Assembly (NCBI GenBank): GCA_024707325.1
Contig: JANPZY010000001.1
Location: forward strand, 992,001-1,056,000
Reading direction: 5' to 3'
From: Opitutus sp.
GTDB taxonomy: Bacteria; Verrucomicrobiota; Verrucomicrobiia; Opitutales; Opitutaceae
DNA length: 64,000 nt
Part shown: piece after piece, positions 8,935 to 18,174 of the stretch
Position numbering within the stretch: position 1 is the first letter of the stretch
How the letters are laid out: each line of letters starts with the position of its first letter
The notes under the pieces: generated by a model
Database searches by the model: none
Told to the model about the DNA's origin: nothing
The model's input: the letters and a program-made list of their open reading frames with translations, nothing else
Translations under genes and position numbers: made by a program

Positions 8935-8969
8935 CACCACAAAGTAACCTAATAGGTTACTTTGTGGTG
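8935..8969. terminator. 35-bp perfect palindrome between larC and hemG
   Basis: A perfect odd palindrome centred on base 8952, with arms CACCACAAAGTAACCTA, lies between the convergent larC and hemG stops. Its core matches the palindrome at 1071-1103, differing only at the outer ends and centre. The position suggests a shared bidirectional terminator. Confidence 0.55.
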
Positions 8970-8976
8970 AGCGGGA

Positions 8977-10405
8977 TCAGGCGCTCGCGTGTGCGAGCAC
9001 GGAGGCGGCGAGGCGGCGGCCGGCGGCGAGGCATTGCGCGACCGAGATGCCGTCGCGGAGGTTGCCGCCGATGTGCAGACCGGGCACGGCGGCTTCGGCA
9101 GCGGCGAGGGCTTCCTTGAAGCGGCTGTAGCCGAGCGTGTATTGCGGGATCGCACGCGGCCAGCGGCGGATGTGCGTGTAAACCGGTTTTCCCGCACCCA
9201 GCAGTCGCGTGAGTTCCTGCGCGACGATGCGGGCAAGATGCTCGTCGTCGACCTGCGTCCACTCTGGCTGGCGCACGCCGCCGACAAACGTCGTGAGGCC
9301 CACGTGTCCTTCGGGCGCGCGTCCGGGAAACATCGAGCTGGAAAACAGCGTGCCGAGAATGCGGCCGTGCTCCACCTCCGGCACGAGCAGCCCGAAACCG
9401 TCGAGCGGATGCGCGACGTCCTCGCGACGGTAACCCATGAAAACGGAGACGACCGGCGGATGCTCGATTTGCGAGACCAGGCGCAATTGGTTGCTCACGG
9501 CGAGATCCTCGAACGGCAGCCGGGCGAGCGCGGTCGCGGGCACCGCGCACACGACCGCGGAGAACAACTCGCAGCGCATCGCACCGGCGTGCCAGTATTC
9601 AATTTCCCATGACGTCTCGCGCCGACGAATTGCCGTGATGCGCGCGTGAAGACGCACCGCGCTTTCGAGCGGACGCGAGAGCGCGTCTACGAGCTCCTGC
9701 AAGCCATGGAGGAACGAAAACATCTTTCCGCGCGGCGCGCCGCTGGCGTTGCGGCGTTTCAAGGCACCGCGCAGTAGCGAACCGTGCTCGCGCTCCAACG
9801 CGTGGAGACGCGGGAAACCGTGCTCGACGGAAAGCGCTTCCGGATCGCCGGCATAAACACCGCCGACGAACGGGTTGACTGCATAATCCAGGAACTCCTG
9901 TCCGAGCCGGCGGCGCACGAACGATGCGACCGATTCCTCTTCGTCGGGATCGCCGGGCGGACGCCATGGTTCGGCCAGCAGGGCCGCTTTCGCGCGCCAG
10001 GAAAACAGGCGCGTGGATACGAAACTGAGCGGCGAGGCGGGCATCGCGCGCGGTTCACCGTCGCGCACGATGTAGCGACGGCGTGCGAGATGCGACGCCT
10101 CGACGCGACGTCCGTCGAGCCCGAGTTTTTCGACGAACGTGGAAACTTCTCCTGTGCTGTCCATGAGCGAGTTGGGCCCCAGCTCATGCAGCCAGCCCCT
10201 CCTCGCGATGCGTGCCGATGGAGCCGCCGACCCGCGGGCCGCTTTCAAACAGTGCGACGGTCCGACCCTGGCGGTGCAACTCCCACGCGGTGGTGAGGCC
10301 GGTGATCCCCCCACCGATCACCGCAACGGGCAGCACGCCTGCGTGACGGCCGGCTCCGGCCGGAGCGCCCGTGAACGCAGATGGCACTGAGTGATTCGTC
10401 GGCAT
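8977..10405 (-). CDS. hemG: protoporphyrinogen/coproporphyrinogen oxidase HemG (HemY type), frameshifted in this sequence
   Basis: FAD enzyme that oxidises protoporphyrinogen IX or coproporphyrinogen III in haem synthesis. The N-terminal FAD motif VIGGGITGLTTAWEL and GGSIGTHREEG read in one frame (start ATG at 10405). The rest, from WLHELGPNSLMDSTG to the C-terminal NLRDGISVAQCLAAGRR, reads in another. Removing one base from the C4 run at 10196-10199 joins the frames exactly where the family sequence expects it. A sequencing error or a recent mutation explains this better than two genes. It converges on larC. Confidence 0.85.
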
Positions 10406-10561
10406 GGCAGACGCCGCGACAGTAGCACTGCGGCCGCCGAATCGCTGCGCCGCGGTTGCGAAGGACTGCGCACGTCTTGCCGCGCGACGCGGTTTCGCGG
10501 GAAACAAGAAACGCCCCCAACGCTCGCGCGAACGGCGCCGGAGGTGAGCGCGACGGGGCGA

Positions 10562-11017
10562 CTAGCCGCGGCCGCCGCGAAGGAGGACGAGGTGGTCCAC
10601 GCCGTGGGCTTCGAACTCGCGCCAGTAGGCGTCTTCCTTTTGCGCGACCTGCTCTTCGGCGCCTTCGGGGATCTCTTCGGTGTCGCCGGGCGGAATGCCG
10701 TGTTCCTGACGATAGTCGCGCAGCGCGAGCCGGCTCACCAGCTCGGTCCAGAAAACGTCCTCGGCGTAGCGCTCGAGTTTCTCGGCGGCGGGACCGTCGA
10801 TGAGTTTGGCGGCAGGATATGCCTCGCCATTGACGTCGGTCTCCACGAGATCCGCGCAACCGAGCGGTTCGGCGAGCGCGAAAACCTTCTGCGCGATATC
10901 GTGGTAACGTTCCGGCATCGTCTCCGGATCGTCAGGGCGGGAGCCCGCGACCCAGAGGCCGAGGTGCACGAGTTCGAGCAGGCGCCCGTATTCCTTCGCG
11001 GTGAACGACACTTTCAT
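10562..11017 (-). CDS. conserved hypothetical protein
   Basis: A 151-aa acidic soluble protein beginning MKVSFTAKEYGRLLELV, with no signal peptide or membrane segment. I do not recognise a characterised family. The sequence is helix-rich and its codon use is like its neighbours, which supports real coding. An ATG at 11065 would add 16 residues. It lies upstream of hemG on the same strand with about 155 bases between them, so a shared transcript is possible. The function is unknown. Confidence 0.65.
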   Translation of the reverse strand: MKVSFTAKEYGRLLELVHLGLWVAGSRPDDPETMPERYHDIAQKVFALAEPLGCADLVETDVNGEAYPAAKLIDGPAAEKLERYAEDVFWTELVSRLALRDYRQEHGIPPGDTEEIPEGAEEQVAQKEDAYWREFEAHGVDHLVLLRGGRG

Positions 11018-11105
11018 GCGCGCAATCGACGAAGGCAGCGCGAGGGCGGCAAGTGCGGAGTGCATTTTCGCAGTGCAATCCGGGTTTCACGGACGCGCGC
11101 GATGT

Positions 11106-11187
11106 CGCCCGCGAATCACGCGAATGAAGAAAACAACAGGACCGCGGGCAGGGAATTATTCGCGGCGTTTCGCGTGATTCGCGGGCG
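11106..11187. repeat. 19-bp perfect inverted repeat overlapping the araC-type gene end
   Basis: Arms CGCCCGCGAATCACGCGAA (11106-11124) and its exact complement (11169-11187) are separated by 44 bases. The right arm encodes the last residues of the AraC-type regulator (NHAKRR). This could be a terminator-like hairpin for that gene or an inserted intergenic repeat that donated the C-terminus. Confidence 0.55.
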
Positions 11188-12073
11188 GGCGTTTGGTGTT
11201 TTTGGATTTTGTCGCAGCGAGACCCGCGTGGCGAAACTGCATCGGCGACACGCCATAGGCGGTGCGAAACGCACGGGAGAAATTATAGATGGAGTTGAAC
11301 CCGCACTGTTCGGCGATTTCGGACACGCGGTTGGGCGTGAGGCGGAGGAGGCCGCAGGCCTTCTCCAGCCGCTGACTTCGCAGGTGACGCCCGATGCTCA
11401 CGCCGCACGACACGCGGAAACGCTCGCGCAAATGACTCGGGCTGATGCCGAGCGAGCGCGCGATCTCCTTCACGGTCGGTGCGCCGGCAGAGCGTTGCGC
11501 GATCTGATTCACCTGCATCATCACGCCGCGCTGGGGCTCGACCGCGGAACGCGGCGATACGGCGCTGTCGCGACGCAGACGCGTCAACAACACCGCGAGC
11601 AACAGCGACTGGAGTTCGGGCGCGCGGCCTTCGTTCTGGTAGGCCTCGACAAACTCCGCCGCGAGTGCGCGCCACTCGGCCGTCAACCGCACCGGCCGGT
11701 AACGCAGCGACTCGAACCGGCCGACATCGGCCTGCTCAAACGTGACGAACAACCACAGCAGCGATTCACGCTGCGGCGCACGATAATGGTGAAACTGAAA
11801 CGGCAGCACGAGCAGCGCCTCACCCGGATGCAGCCGCACCTCGCGATCATCGACGCACACCGTTGCCGCCGTGCGCAGCGCGACGATGAGCACGCAGCGA
11901 TGGTGCAACGCGCGGCCTTGGAGCGGACGATTGAGCTGCGAAGCCGCGCGACGCTGGAAGCAAACGATGTTTTCCGGAAGCGGTGGCGCGGGCGGACGCC
12001 GACCGACGAGCAGCGGATTCGCGGGCTGCGGCAGGCGCGAAACGGTTTCGAGGAGCGTCCGGGCGTTTGGCAT
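11156..12073 (-). CDS. AraC family transcriptional regulator
   Basis: Regulator of about 305 aa. The N-terminal half is a cupin-like ligand domain (VRLHPGEALLVLPFQFHHY). The C-terminal 100 residues hold two helix-turn-helix motifs (TVKEIARSLGISPSHLRERF and VSEIAEQCGFNSIYNFSRAF). It is divergent from the aminosugar genes and probably controls them in response to a sugar. I prefer the ATG at 12073, because 12074-12103 is A/T-rich with a TTGTT-AAA-AACAA inverted repeat that looks like control DNA. An ATG at 12103 would add ten residues. Confidence 0.88.
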   Translation of the reverse strand: MPNARTLLETVSRLPQPANPLLVGRRPPAPPLPENIVCFQRRAASQLNRPLQGRALHHRCVLIVALRTAATVCVDDREVRLHPGEALLVLPFQFHHYRAPQRESLLWLFVTFEQADVGRFESLRYRPVRLTAEWRALAAEFVEAYQNEGRAPELQSLLLAVLLTRLRRDSAVSPRSAVEPQRGVMMQVNQIAQRSAGAPTVKEIARSLGISPSHLRERFRVSCGVSIGRHLRSQRLEKACGLLRLTPNRVSEIAEQCGFNSIYNFSRAFRTAYGVSPMQFRHAGLAATKSKNTKRPPANHAKRRE

Positions 12074-12103
12074 TTTTGTTAAAAACAACGGCATTTCTGC
12101 CAT

Positions 12104-12131
12104 TTGTCCGGAAGAGGGCGAGTCGTATTAT
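12104..12131 (+). promoter_or_regulatory. predicted sigma-70 promoter of the nagB-like gene
   Basis: TTGTCC (12104-12109) and TATTAT (12126-12131) are 16 bases apart and match the -35 and -10 consensus at four and five of six positions. This places transcription start near 12138, which rules out a TTG start at 12104 and favours the GTG at 12200. The A/T-rich inverted repeat at 12077-12089 just upstream is a candidate AraC operator. Confidence 0.45.
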
Positions 12132-12199
12132 GGCGGCACGACTTCGGTCGCATTCTCCATGAATCCGCTGGCCCCCTCCCGCGTTACGGTTGCGAACAT

Positions 12200-14128
12200 G
12201 TGCCGCTGACGATTTTCCCGGCGAGCACCGAAGCGGCGGTTGCCGTCGCCGCCGAGATCGCGCAGCTCATCCGCTCGCGTCAGAAGGAAGGCAAGAAGGC
12301 CGTGCTCGGTCTCGCCACCGGCTCCACGCCGATCGGCGTGTATGCCGAACTCGTGCGACTGCACCGCGAGGAAGGTCTGAGTTTTTCGAACGTGATCACG
12401 TTCAACCTCGACGAGTATCACGGCCTGCCGCCCGAGCATCCGCAGAGTTATCATCACTTCATGCGGGCGCACTTGTTCGACCACGTGGACATTCCTACGG
12501 GAAACGCGCACGTGCCGAGCGGCACCGTGGCGTCGGGCGCGGTGGACACCTATTGCCGCGCGTATGAAGAGGCGATTCGCGACGCCGGCGGCATCGACAT
12601 CCAGATCCTCGGCATCGGCCGCACCGGTCACATCGGTTTCAACGAGCCGGGCAGCCCACGCAGTTCGCGCACGCGACTCGTCACGCTCGATCCGCTCACG
12701 CGCCGCGATGCCGCGGGCGACTTCGGCGGCGACGAACACACGCCGCGTCACGCGATCACGATGGGTGTCGCGACGATCTGCTCCGCGCGCCGCCTCGTGC
12801 TGATGGCGTGGGGCCAGCACAAGGCGCCGATCGTGCGCGCCGCCGCGGAAGGCGAAGTGACGTCGCAGGTGACGGCGTCGTTTCTCCAGGAACACGACAA
12901 CAGTCTCTTCGTGCTCGATCGTGCAGCGGCGGGTGCGCTCACGCGGCATCGCACGCCGTGGCTCGTCGGCGCGCTCGAGGATCAAGGCCTCGCGTGGGAC
13001 GAACGCATGACGCGTCGCGCGATTCTCTGGCTCTCGCAGCAGCGCAAGAAGGCGATCCTCAAACTCACCGACGACGATTACAACGAGGCGGGCTTGCAGG
13101 ATCTCGTGCGCGTTTACGGTTCCGCCTACGAGGCGAACCTCGCGGGGTTTTATCAACTGCAGCACACGATCACCGGCTGGCCCGGCGGTCGCGACCCGAA
13201 GCGCACGCGCCCAGGCGATGCGCCCGTGCGGCCGCTCCGCGCGAAGTCCGCGCAGGTTTTCCCGAAGCGCGTGCTCGTGTTCTCGCCGCATCCCGACGAC
13301 GACGTGATTTCGATGGGCGGCACGCTCTGCCGGCTCGTCGATCAGGGCCACGAGGTGCACATCGCCTACCAAGTTTCCGGCGCGGGCGCGGTCTCCGACG
13401 AAACGATCTGGCGGCATCTGCTTTTCGCGCGCGACTCCGGCCTCGCGAATCCAGCCGAGCGCGCGGAGATCGACGCGCTGTGCGAAACCTTCGAGCACAC
13501 GGGAGCACTGCCAACCGGTGCTGCGACTCGCGATCGAAAGGCGCTTGTCCGGCGTCACGAAGCGTCCGCGGCCGCGCGCGTGTGCGGCGTGAGTCGGGAC
13601 CGGTTGCACTTTCTCAATCTGCCATTCTACGAGAGCGATGTCGCACCGCGCCGCCGCCGCCTCGGCGCCGAGGACGTCGCCCGCATGCGGGAACTATTGG
13701 AGACGCTGCAGCCGCATCTCATCTACGCCGCGGGCGATCTCGACGATCCGCACGGCACGCATCGCCTGTGTTTGCGCGCCTTGCGCGATGCGCTCGCCGC
13801 GGCCAACGGCGCGAGCTGGGTCGCGGATTCCGAGTTGTGGCTCTACCGCGGTGCGTGGGCCGAGTGGGAACTCGATGAAATCGATCTCGCCGTGCCGCTC
13901 AGCCCGCAGGAAGTGCTGCGCCGCCGCCGCGCGATTTTCCGTCACGAGACGCAGAAGGATCAGGCGCTCTTCCTCGGCGAGGATCGCCGCGAATTCTGGC
14001 AGCGCACCGAGGATCGCAGCCGCCGCCTCGCCGACGCCTACAACACGCTCGGCCTCGCCGAATACGAGGCGATCGAGGCCTTCAAGCGAATGTCTCCGCA
14101 CGATTTTATCCGTCATGCTGAAGTCTGA
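12200..14128 (+). CDS. nagB: glucosamine-6-phosphate deaminase-like protein fused to PIG-L deacetylase
   Basis: Two-domain protein of 642 aa. Residues about 1-260 are a NagB isomerase/deaminase domain with FNLDEYHGL (D71) and GIGRTGHIGFNEPGS (H144), matching the catalytic Asp and His of NagB, which turns glucosamine-6-phosphate into fructose-6-phosphate and ammonia. From about residue 355 a PIG-L/LmbE zinc deacetylase domain begins with SPHPDDD (H364) and includes DDPHGTH. The fusion is known in Bacteroidetes. It could deacetylate and deaminate one substrate. The start codon is probably GTG. It heads the aminosugar operon and overlaps the GH20 gene by 14 bases. Confidence 0.85.
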   Translation: MPLTIFPASTEAAVAVAAEIAQLIRSRQKEGKKAVLGLATGSTPIGVYAELVRLHREEGLSFSNVITFNLDEYHGLPPEHPQSYHHFMRAHLFDHVDIPTGNAHVPSGTVASGAVDTYCRAYEEAIRDAGGIDIQILGIGRTGHIGFNEPGSPRSSRTRLVTLDPLTRRDAAGDFGGDEHTPRHAITMGVATICSARRLVLMAWGQHKAPIVRAAAEGEVTSQVTASFLQEHDNSLFVLDRAAAGALTRHRTPWLVGALEDQGLAWDERMTRRAILWLSQQRKKAILKLTDDDYNEAGLQDLVRVYGSAYEANLAGFYQLQHTITGWPGGRDPKRTRPGDAPVRPLRAKSAQVFPKRVLVFSPHPDDDVISMGGTLCRLVDQGHEVHIAYQVSGAGAVSDETIWRHLLFARDSGLANPAERAEIDALCETFEHTGALPTGAATRDRKALVRRHEASAAARVCGVSRDRLHFLNLPFYESDVAPRRRRLGAEDVARMRELLETLQPHLIYAAGDLDDPHGTHRLCLRALRDALAAANGASWVADSELWLYRGAWAEWELDEIDLAVPLSPQEVLRRRRAIFRHETQKDQALFLGEDRREFWQRTEDRSRRLADAYNTLGLAEYEAIEAFKRMSPHDFIRHAEV

Positions 14129-16211
14129 AACCACCCCCCGCCCCCGCCGCGCCGCGCGACTGCTCGCGGCGCTGTTGTTGACCGCCATGCCTCTCCTTCA
14201 CGCCGCGTCCGTCGATCTCATGCCGATCCCCGCGAAACTCGCGTGGACCGAGGGACGCCTCGCCGTCGACGGAAGTTTATCCGTCGCGCTCAAGAATCAC
14301 GACGACGCGCAGCTCCGCTCTACGCTCACCCGCGCACTGCGCCGCTGGGAAGAGCGCACGCTGCTCACGTTTCGCCGCACCGATACCGCGGAGTTCGTGC
14401 TCGCGAGCGATCCCTCGCGCGCGCAGCTCGTGATCGACTGCGCTGCGCCCGCGCGCGAGATCCCGATGCTCGGCGACGACGAGTCCTACACGCTCACCGT
14501 GTCCGCCCAACAAGCCGTGCTCAGCGCGCCCAACACCCTCGGCGTGCTGCGCGGGCTCGAGACCTTGCTGCAACTCATCCAGCGCGATGCGGATGGCTGG
14601 TTCGTGCCCGCCGTGAAGATCCAGGACACGCCGCGCTTCGCGTGGCGCGGCCTGATGCTCGATCCCTGCCGCCACTGGATGCCGATGGAGGTGATCAAGC
14701 GAAACCTCGACGCGATGGCGCTGGTGAAGCTCAACGTCCTGCACTTCCACCTCACCGAGGACCAGGGCTTCCGCGTCGAAAGCAAAACGCATCCCGAGCT
14801 GCACCTGCAGGGCTCCGACGGAAAGTTTTTCACGCAGGATGAGATCCGCGAAATCATCCGCTACGCCGCCGAGCGCGGCATCCGCGTCGTGCCCGAGTTC
14901 GACATGCCCGGCCACGCCACGGCTTGGGTCGTGTCGCATCCCGAGCTCGGCAGCGCGCCCGGCCCCTACGTGATCGAGCGCAAGTGGGGCATCTTCGACC
15001 CCGTCCTCGATCCAACCAACGAAGCCGTTTACAAGCTGCTCGAGGACTTTCTCGGCGAGATGGCCGCGCTGTTCCCCGATCCGTATCTCCACATCGGCGG
15101 CGACGAAAACAACGGCAAACACTGGAACGCCAACGAACGCATCCAGCAGTTCATTCGCGACAACGACCTAGAGAACAACGAAGGCATCCACGCCTACTTC
15201 AACCGCCGCGTGCGCGACATCCTCATCAAGCACGGCAAGAAGATGGTCGGCTGGGACGAAATCCTGCACCCCGATCTCCCGCAGGATGCGATCGTCCACT
15301 CCTGGCGCGGACGCGAGGGTCTCGCCGCCGCCACCGCCGCGGGCCACGCCACGATTCTCTCGAACGGCTACTACATCGACCTCTGCTTCCCGGCGTCCGA
15401 CCATTATCACAACGATCCGATTCCGGCCGACTCCGTGCTCACGCCCGAACAACAGAAACTCGTGCTCGGCGGCGAAGCCACCATGTGGGCCGAGTGGGTC
15501 ACGCCCGAGACGATCGATTCGCGCATCTGGCCGCGCACGGCCGCGATTGCCGAGCGACTCTGGTCGCCACGCGAGGTCAACGACACGCGCGACATGTATC
15601 GGCGCCTTGGATACATCAGCCGCCGGCTCGAGGAGGCCGGACTGAATCACGAGCGCAACCGTCCCGCGATGATCCGCCGCCTCGCCGGCGATCGCGCCAC
15701 GGCCGAACAGATCGCCGCGCTCAGTCTGTTCATCGATCTGATCGAGCCGGTGAAGGAGTATCACCGTGGCCAGCATCACCACGAACACACGCAGCACACG
15801 CCGCTCGGACGACTCGCCGATTGCGCGCGACCGGAGAGCTTCGTCGTGCGCGAGTTCTCGTATCGCGTCGGCGATTTCCTCTCCGCGCCCGCCAATGCCC
15901 GTGCGGAGCTCGCGGCCGATCTCGAACAACAGCTCACCGCGTGGCTCGACGCGGCGCAGGTCGTCACGGACTTCCTCAAGGCCAGCCCCGCCGAGCTGCG
16001 CGCCGGCGCGCCCGTCGCGACGAATCTGCACGAAGTCTCTGGTGTCGGTCTTGCAGCCCTCGACGCGATCAACGCGGGCACGAAGCACCCCGCGAGCTGG
16101 CGCACCGCGCAACTCGCCACGCTCGAGAAAGCCGCAAAGGAGCACGACGCGTTGCTGCTCCCGATGCTCGGTGCGATTCGCGAACTCGTGAACGCCGCAT
16201 CCGCACCGTAA
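14115..16211 (+). CDS. beta-N-acetylhexosaminidase, GH20
   Basis: Secreted glycoside hydrolase family 20 enzyme of 698 aa that removes terminal N-acetylhexosamine from chito-oligosaccharides or glycans. A basic N-terminus and hydrophobic stretch (LLAALLLTAMPLLHAAS) form a signal peptide. A GH20b-like domain precedes the barrel (FAWRGLMLDPCRHWM onward). The catalytic pair D330-E331 is in HIGGDENNGK, and WDEIL is also conserved. A C-terminal helical extension of about 180 residues contains a His-rich patch near residue 555. The ATG at 14115 overlaps the upstream gene. Confidence 0.93.
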   Translation: MLKSETTPRPRRAARLLAALLLTAMPLLHAASVDLMPIPAKLAWTEGRLAVDGSLSVALKNHDDAQLRSTLTRALRRWEERTLLTFRRTDTAEFVLASDPSRAQLVIDCAAPAREIPMLGDDESYTLTVSAQQAVLSAPNTLGVLRGLETLLQLIQRDADGWFVPAVKIQDTPRFAWRGLMLDPCRHWMPMEVIKRNLDAMALVKLNVLHFHLTEDQGFRVESKTHPELHLQGSDGKFFTQDEIREIIRYAAERGIRVVPEFDMPGHATAWVVSHPELGSAPGPYVIERKWGIFDPVLDPTNEAVYKLLEDFLGEMAALFPDPYLHIGGDENNGKHWNANERIQQFIRDNDLENNEGIHAYFNRRVRDILIKHGKKMVGWDEILHPDLPQDAIVHSWRGREGLAAATAAGHATILSNGYYIDLCFPASDHYHNDPIPADSVLTPEQQKLVLGGEATMWAEWVTPETIDSRIWPRTAAIAERLWSPREVNDTRDMYRRLGYISRRLEEAGLNHERNRPAMIRRLAGDRATAEQIAALSLFIDLIEPVKEYHRGQHHHEHTQHTPLGRLADCARPESFVVREFSYRVGDFLSAPANARAELAADLEQQLTAWLDAAQVVTDFLKASPAELRAGAPVATNLHEVSGVGLAALDAINAGTKHPASWRTAQLATLEKAAKEHDALLLPMLGAIRELVNAASAP

Positions 16212-16223
16212 CGTTTCCCTCCG

Positions 16224-16253
16224 CAGAGCCGGCGATCGTTTACCGGCTCTGCC
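16224..16253 (+). repeat. 10-bp stem hairpin between GH20 and MFS genes
   Basis: A perfect inverted repeat GCAGAGCCGG ... CCGGCTCTGC with a 10-base loop lies 12 bases after the GH20 stop. There is no T tract, so it is more likely an mRNA-processing or stability hairpin inside the operon than a full terminator. Confidence 0.5.
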
Positions 16254-16320
16254 TTCCATCCCACCGCGCCCCCGGTGAAATTTCCCTTTCTTCGTTAACG
16301 CCCAAACCCGCTGCCCGATC

Positions 16321-18129
16321 ATGTCCACTTCGGCCACACCTCCCGTTCCTGCTTCCGGCCCTCAAGTTCGCTACAACCGCTTTCTGCTTCTCGTCGCCGG
16401 ACTGGGCGGCCTGCTCTACGGCGTCGACGTCGGCATCATCGCAGGCGCGCTGCCGTATCTCGAAGCGACGTCCGGGCTCAACGCCGGCCAGCTCTCGTTC
16501 ATCGTGGCCGCCGTGCTGCTCGGCAGTGTGATCTCGACGCTCTTCGCCGGCATGCTCGCCGACTGGATGGGACGGAAACCGCTCATGATTTTGAGCGGCT
16601 TGTTGTTCGTGGTGAGCATTCCCGTGATCGCGCTCGCCGAGGGTTACGGCCCGCTCGTGTTCGGTCGTCTGCTGCAGGGCATCAGTGCCGGTCTCATCGG
16701 TGTCGTGGTGCCGCTCTATCTCGCCGAATGTCTCGGCGCAGCGACACGCGGCAAAGGCACCGCGATTTTCCAATGGATGCTCACGCTCGGCATCGTGGCC
16801 GCGGCGGTGATCGGCATTTATTTCAGTCACCGCGTGGCGGAGGTCGAAAAGCTCGGCTCGGCGGAGCAACTGCTCGCGTTCAAGGATCAGGCGTGGCGCA
16901 GCATCTTCTGGGTATCGTTGCCGCCGGGCCTGTTGTTCGTGATCGGCAGCTTCTTCGTCACTGAGTCGCCGCGCTGGCTGTTCCGTCGCAACCGTCTCGA
17001 TGCCGCGCGCGCCGCGCTGCTCCGCTCGCGTTCGCCTGAGCAAGCCACCACCGAGTTGGAAGAAATGGCCGCCAACGCCGCCGCGGAAAAAGCTCAGGCC
17101 GCCTCGGCCGGCGCGAAAGTCCGCGAGTCGCTGCTGAGCCGCAAATACGTCATCCCGTTCGTCCTCGCCTGCATCATCCTCGCCTGCAATCAGGCCACGG
17201 GCATCAACTCGATCATCGGCTACAACACCACGATCCTGCTCCAAAGCGGTCTCTCCGATGTGCAGGCGCACTGGGGCTATTTGATTCTCACGCTGGTGAA
17301 CTTCCTCGTGACGATCGGCGCGGTGATGCTGGTCGATCGCAAGGGCCGCAAGTTCCTCCTCTCGATTGGCAGCGCGGGCATCGTGGCCTCGCTGTTGTTC
17401 GTCGGCGCGATGTTCCGCAGCACGGAGTCGCAGCGCGTCGATGTGCGCGACGCGGTGCAGGCGCTCGTCACGGAGGATCAGCAAGCCTCGTTGAAGTTCG
17501 ATCGCGATGCGGTCACGTCGCTGCTCGCCGCGAACGGCACGGAATCCGGTGCGCTGGCCGGCGCGCCTTCGACGCTCGTGGTGATTTATTCGTATGGCGA
17601 TTTCCGCACCGCGACGAGTGCGGTGCGTTCCGACGATCCAGCGGCATCGCTTCAGCTCACGCGCGAAAGCTGCGTGCCGCCGAACAAGGTCGTGGCGTTT
17701 TTCTCCAATCCATTTGCCGATCTCGACGCCGCGCGCACGGCGCCGCTGAAGATCGAAAACGCGCTCATCACGCCGGTGCCGTCGGAGCGACACGGCTGGC
17801 TCACCGCGATCGGCATCTTCGTGTTCATGGCGTTCTTCGCGGTCGGCCCGGGCGTGTGCGTGTGGCTCGCGCTCTCCGAACTCATGCCGACGCGCATCCG
17901 CTCCAACGGCATGAGCATCGCGCTTCTCATCAACCAGGGCGTCTCCACCACGATCGCCGCGGTCTTCCTGCCCACGGTTGGTAAATACGGTTACTCGACG
18001 CTCTTCTTCATCTTCGCTGGCTGCACGGTGGTTTACTTCATCACCGCGACGTTCCTGCTGCCGGAAACGAAGGGCAAAACGCTCGAGGAAATCGAAGCGC
18101 ACTTCAGTCGCTCGTCGAAAAAAGCCTGA
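16321..18129 (+). CDS. sugar porter family MFS transporter with large extracytoplasmic loop
   Basis: Inner-membrane sugar symporter of 602 aa. Family signatures include GVDVGIIAGALP in helix 1, DWMGRKP in the first cytoplasmic loop, ESPRWLF after helix 6, NQATGINSIIGYNT in helix 7 and PETKGKTLEEIE at the C-terminus. Sugar porters usually have about 450-500 residues. The excess is a hydrophilic insert of about 100 residues (roughly 360-480) after GSAGIVASLLFVGAMF and before the next helix. Context suggests N-acetylglucosamine or chito-oligosaccharide uptake. The substrate is inferred. Confidence 0.9.
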   Translation: MSTSATPPVPASGPQVRYNRFLLLVAGLGGLLYGVDVGIIAGALPYLEATSGLNAGQLSFIVAAVLLGSVISTLFAGMLADWMGRKPLMILSGLLFVVSIPVIALAEGYGPLVFGRLLQGISAGLIGVVVPLYLAECLGAATRGKGTAIFQWMLTLGIVAAAVIGIYFSHRVAEVEKLGSAEQLLAFKDQAWRSIFWVSLPPGLLFVIGSFFVTESPRWLFRRNRLDAARAALLRSRSPEQATTELEEMAANAAAEKAQAASAGAKVRESLLSRKYVIPFVLACIILACNQATGINSIIGYNTTILLQSGLSDVQAHWGYLILTLVNFLVTIGAVMLVDRKGRKFLLSIGSAGIVASLLFVGAMFRSTESQRVDVRDAVQALVTEDQQASLKFDRDAVTSLLAANGTESGALAGAPSTLVVIYSYGDFRTATSAVRSDDPAASLQLTRESCVPPNKVVAFFSNPFADLDAARTAPLKIENALITPVPSERHGWLTAIGIFVFMAFFAVGPGVCVWLALSELMPTRIRSNGMSIALLINQGVSTTIAAVFLPTVGKYGYSTLFFIFAGCTVVYFITATFLLPETKGKTLEEIEAHFSRSSKKA

Positions 18130-18174
18130 CCGCCCGCCGCGCCCGCTCCCCCGTCCTGATCGAAATCGTCTGCC

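Noticed and set aside
10391..12082. A 563-codon plus-strand frame over the hypothetical gene and the AraC gene
   Set aside because: It is antisense to a clear AraC regulator with two helix-turn-helix motifs, and has no recognisable domain of its own.
12104..12199. TTG start at 12104 for the nagB-like gene
   Set aside because: A promoter -35/-10 pair lies at 12104-12131 and the extra residues resemble no NagB N-terminus; the GTG at 12200 fits better.
13575..13605. A further 22-bp repeat unit inside the nagB fusion (minus-strand GGTCCCGACTCACGCCGC)
   Set aside because: It is a single copy of 21 bp in a conserved-looking coding stretch, so chance similarity is more likely.
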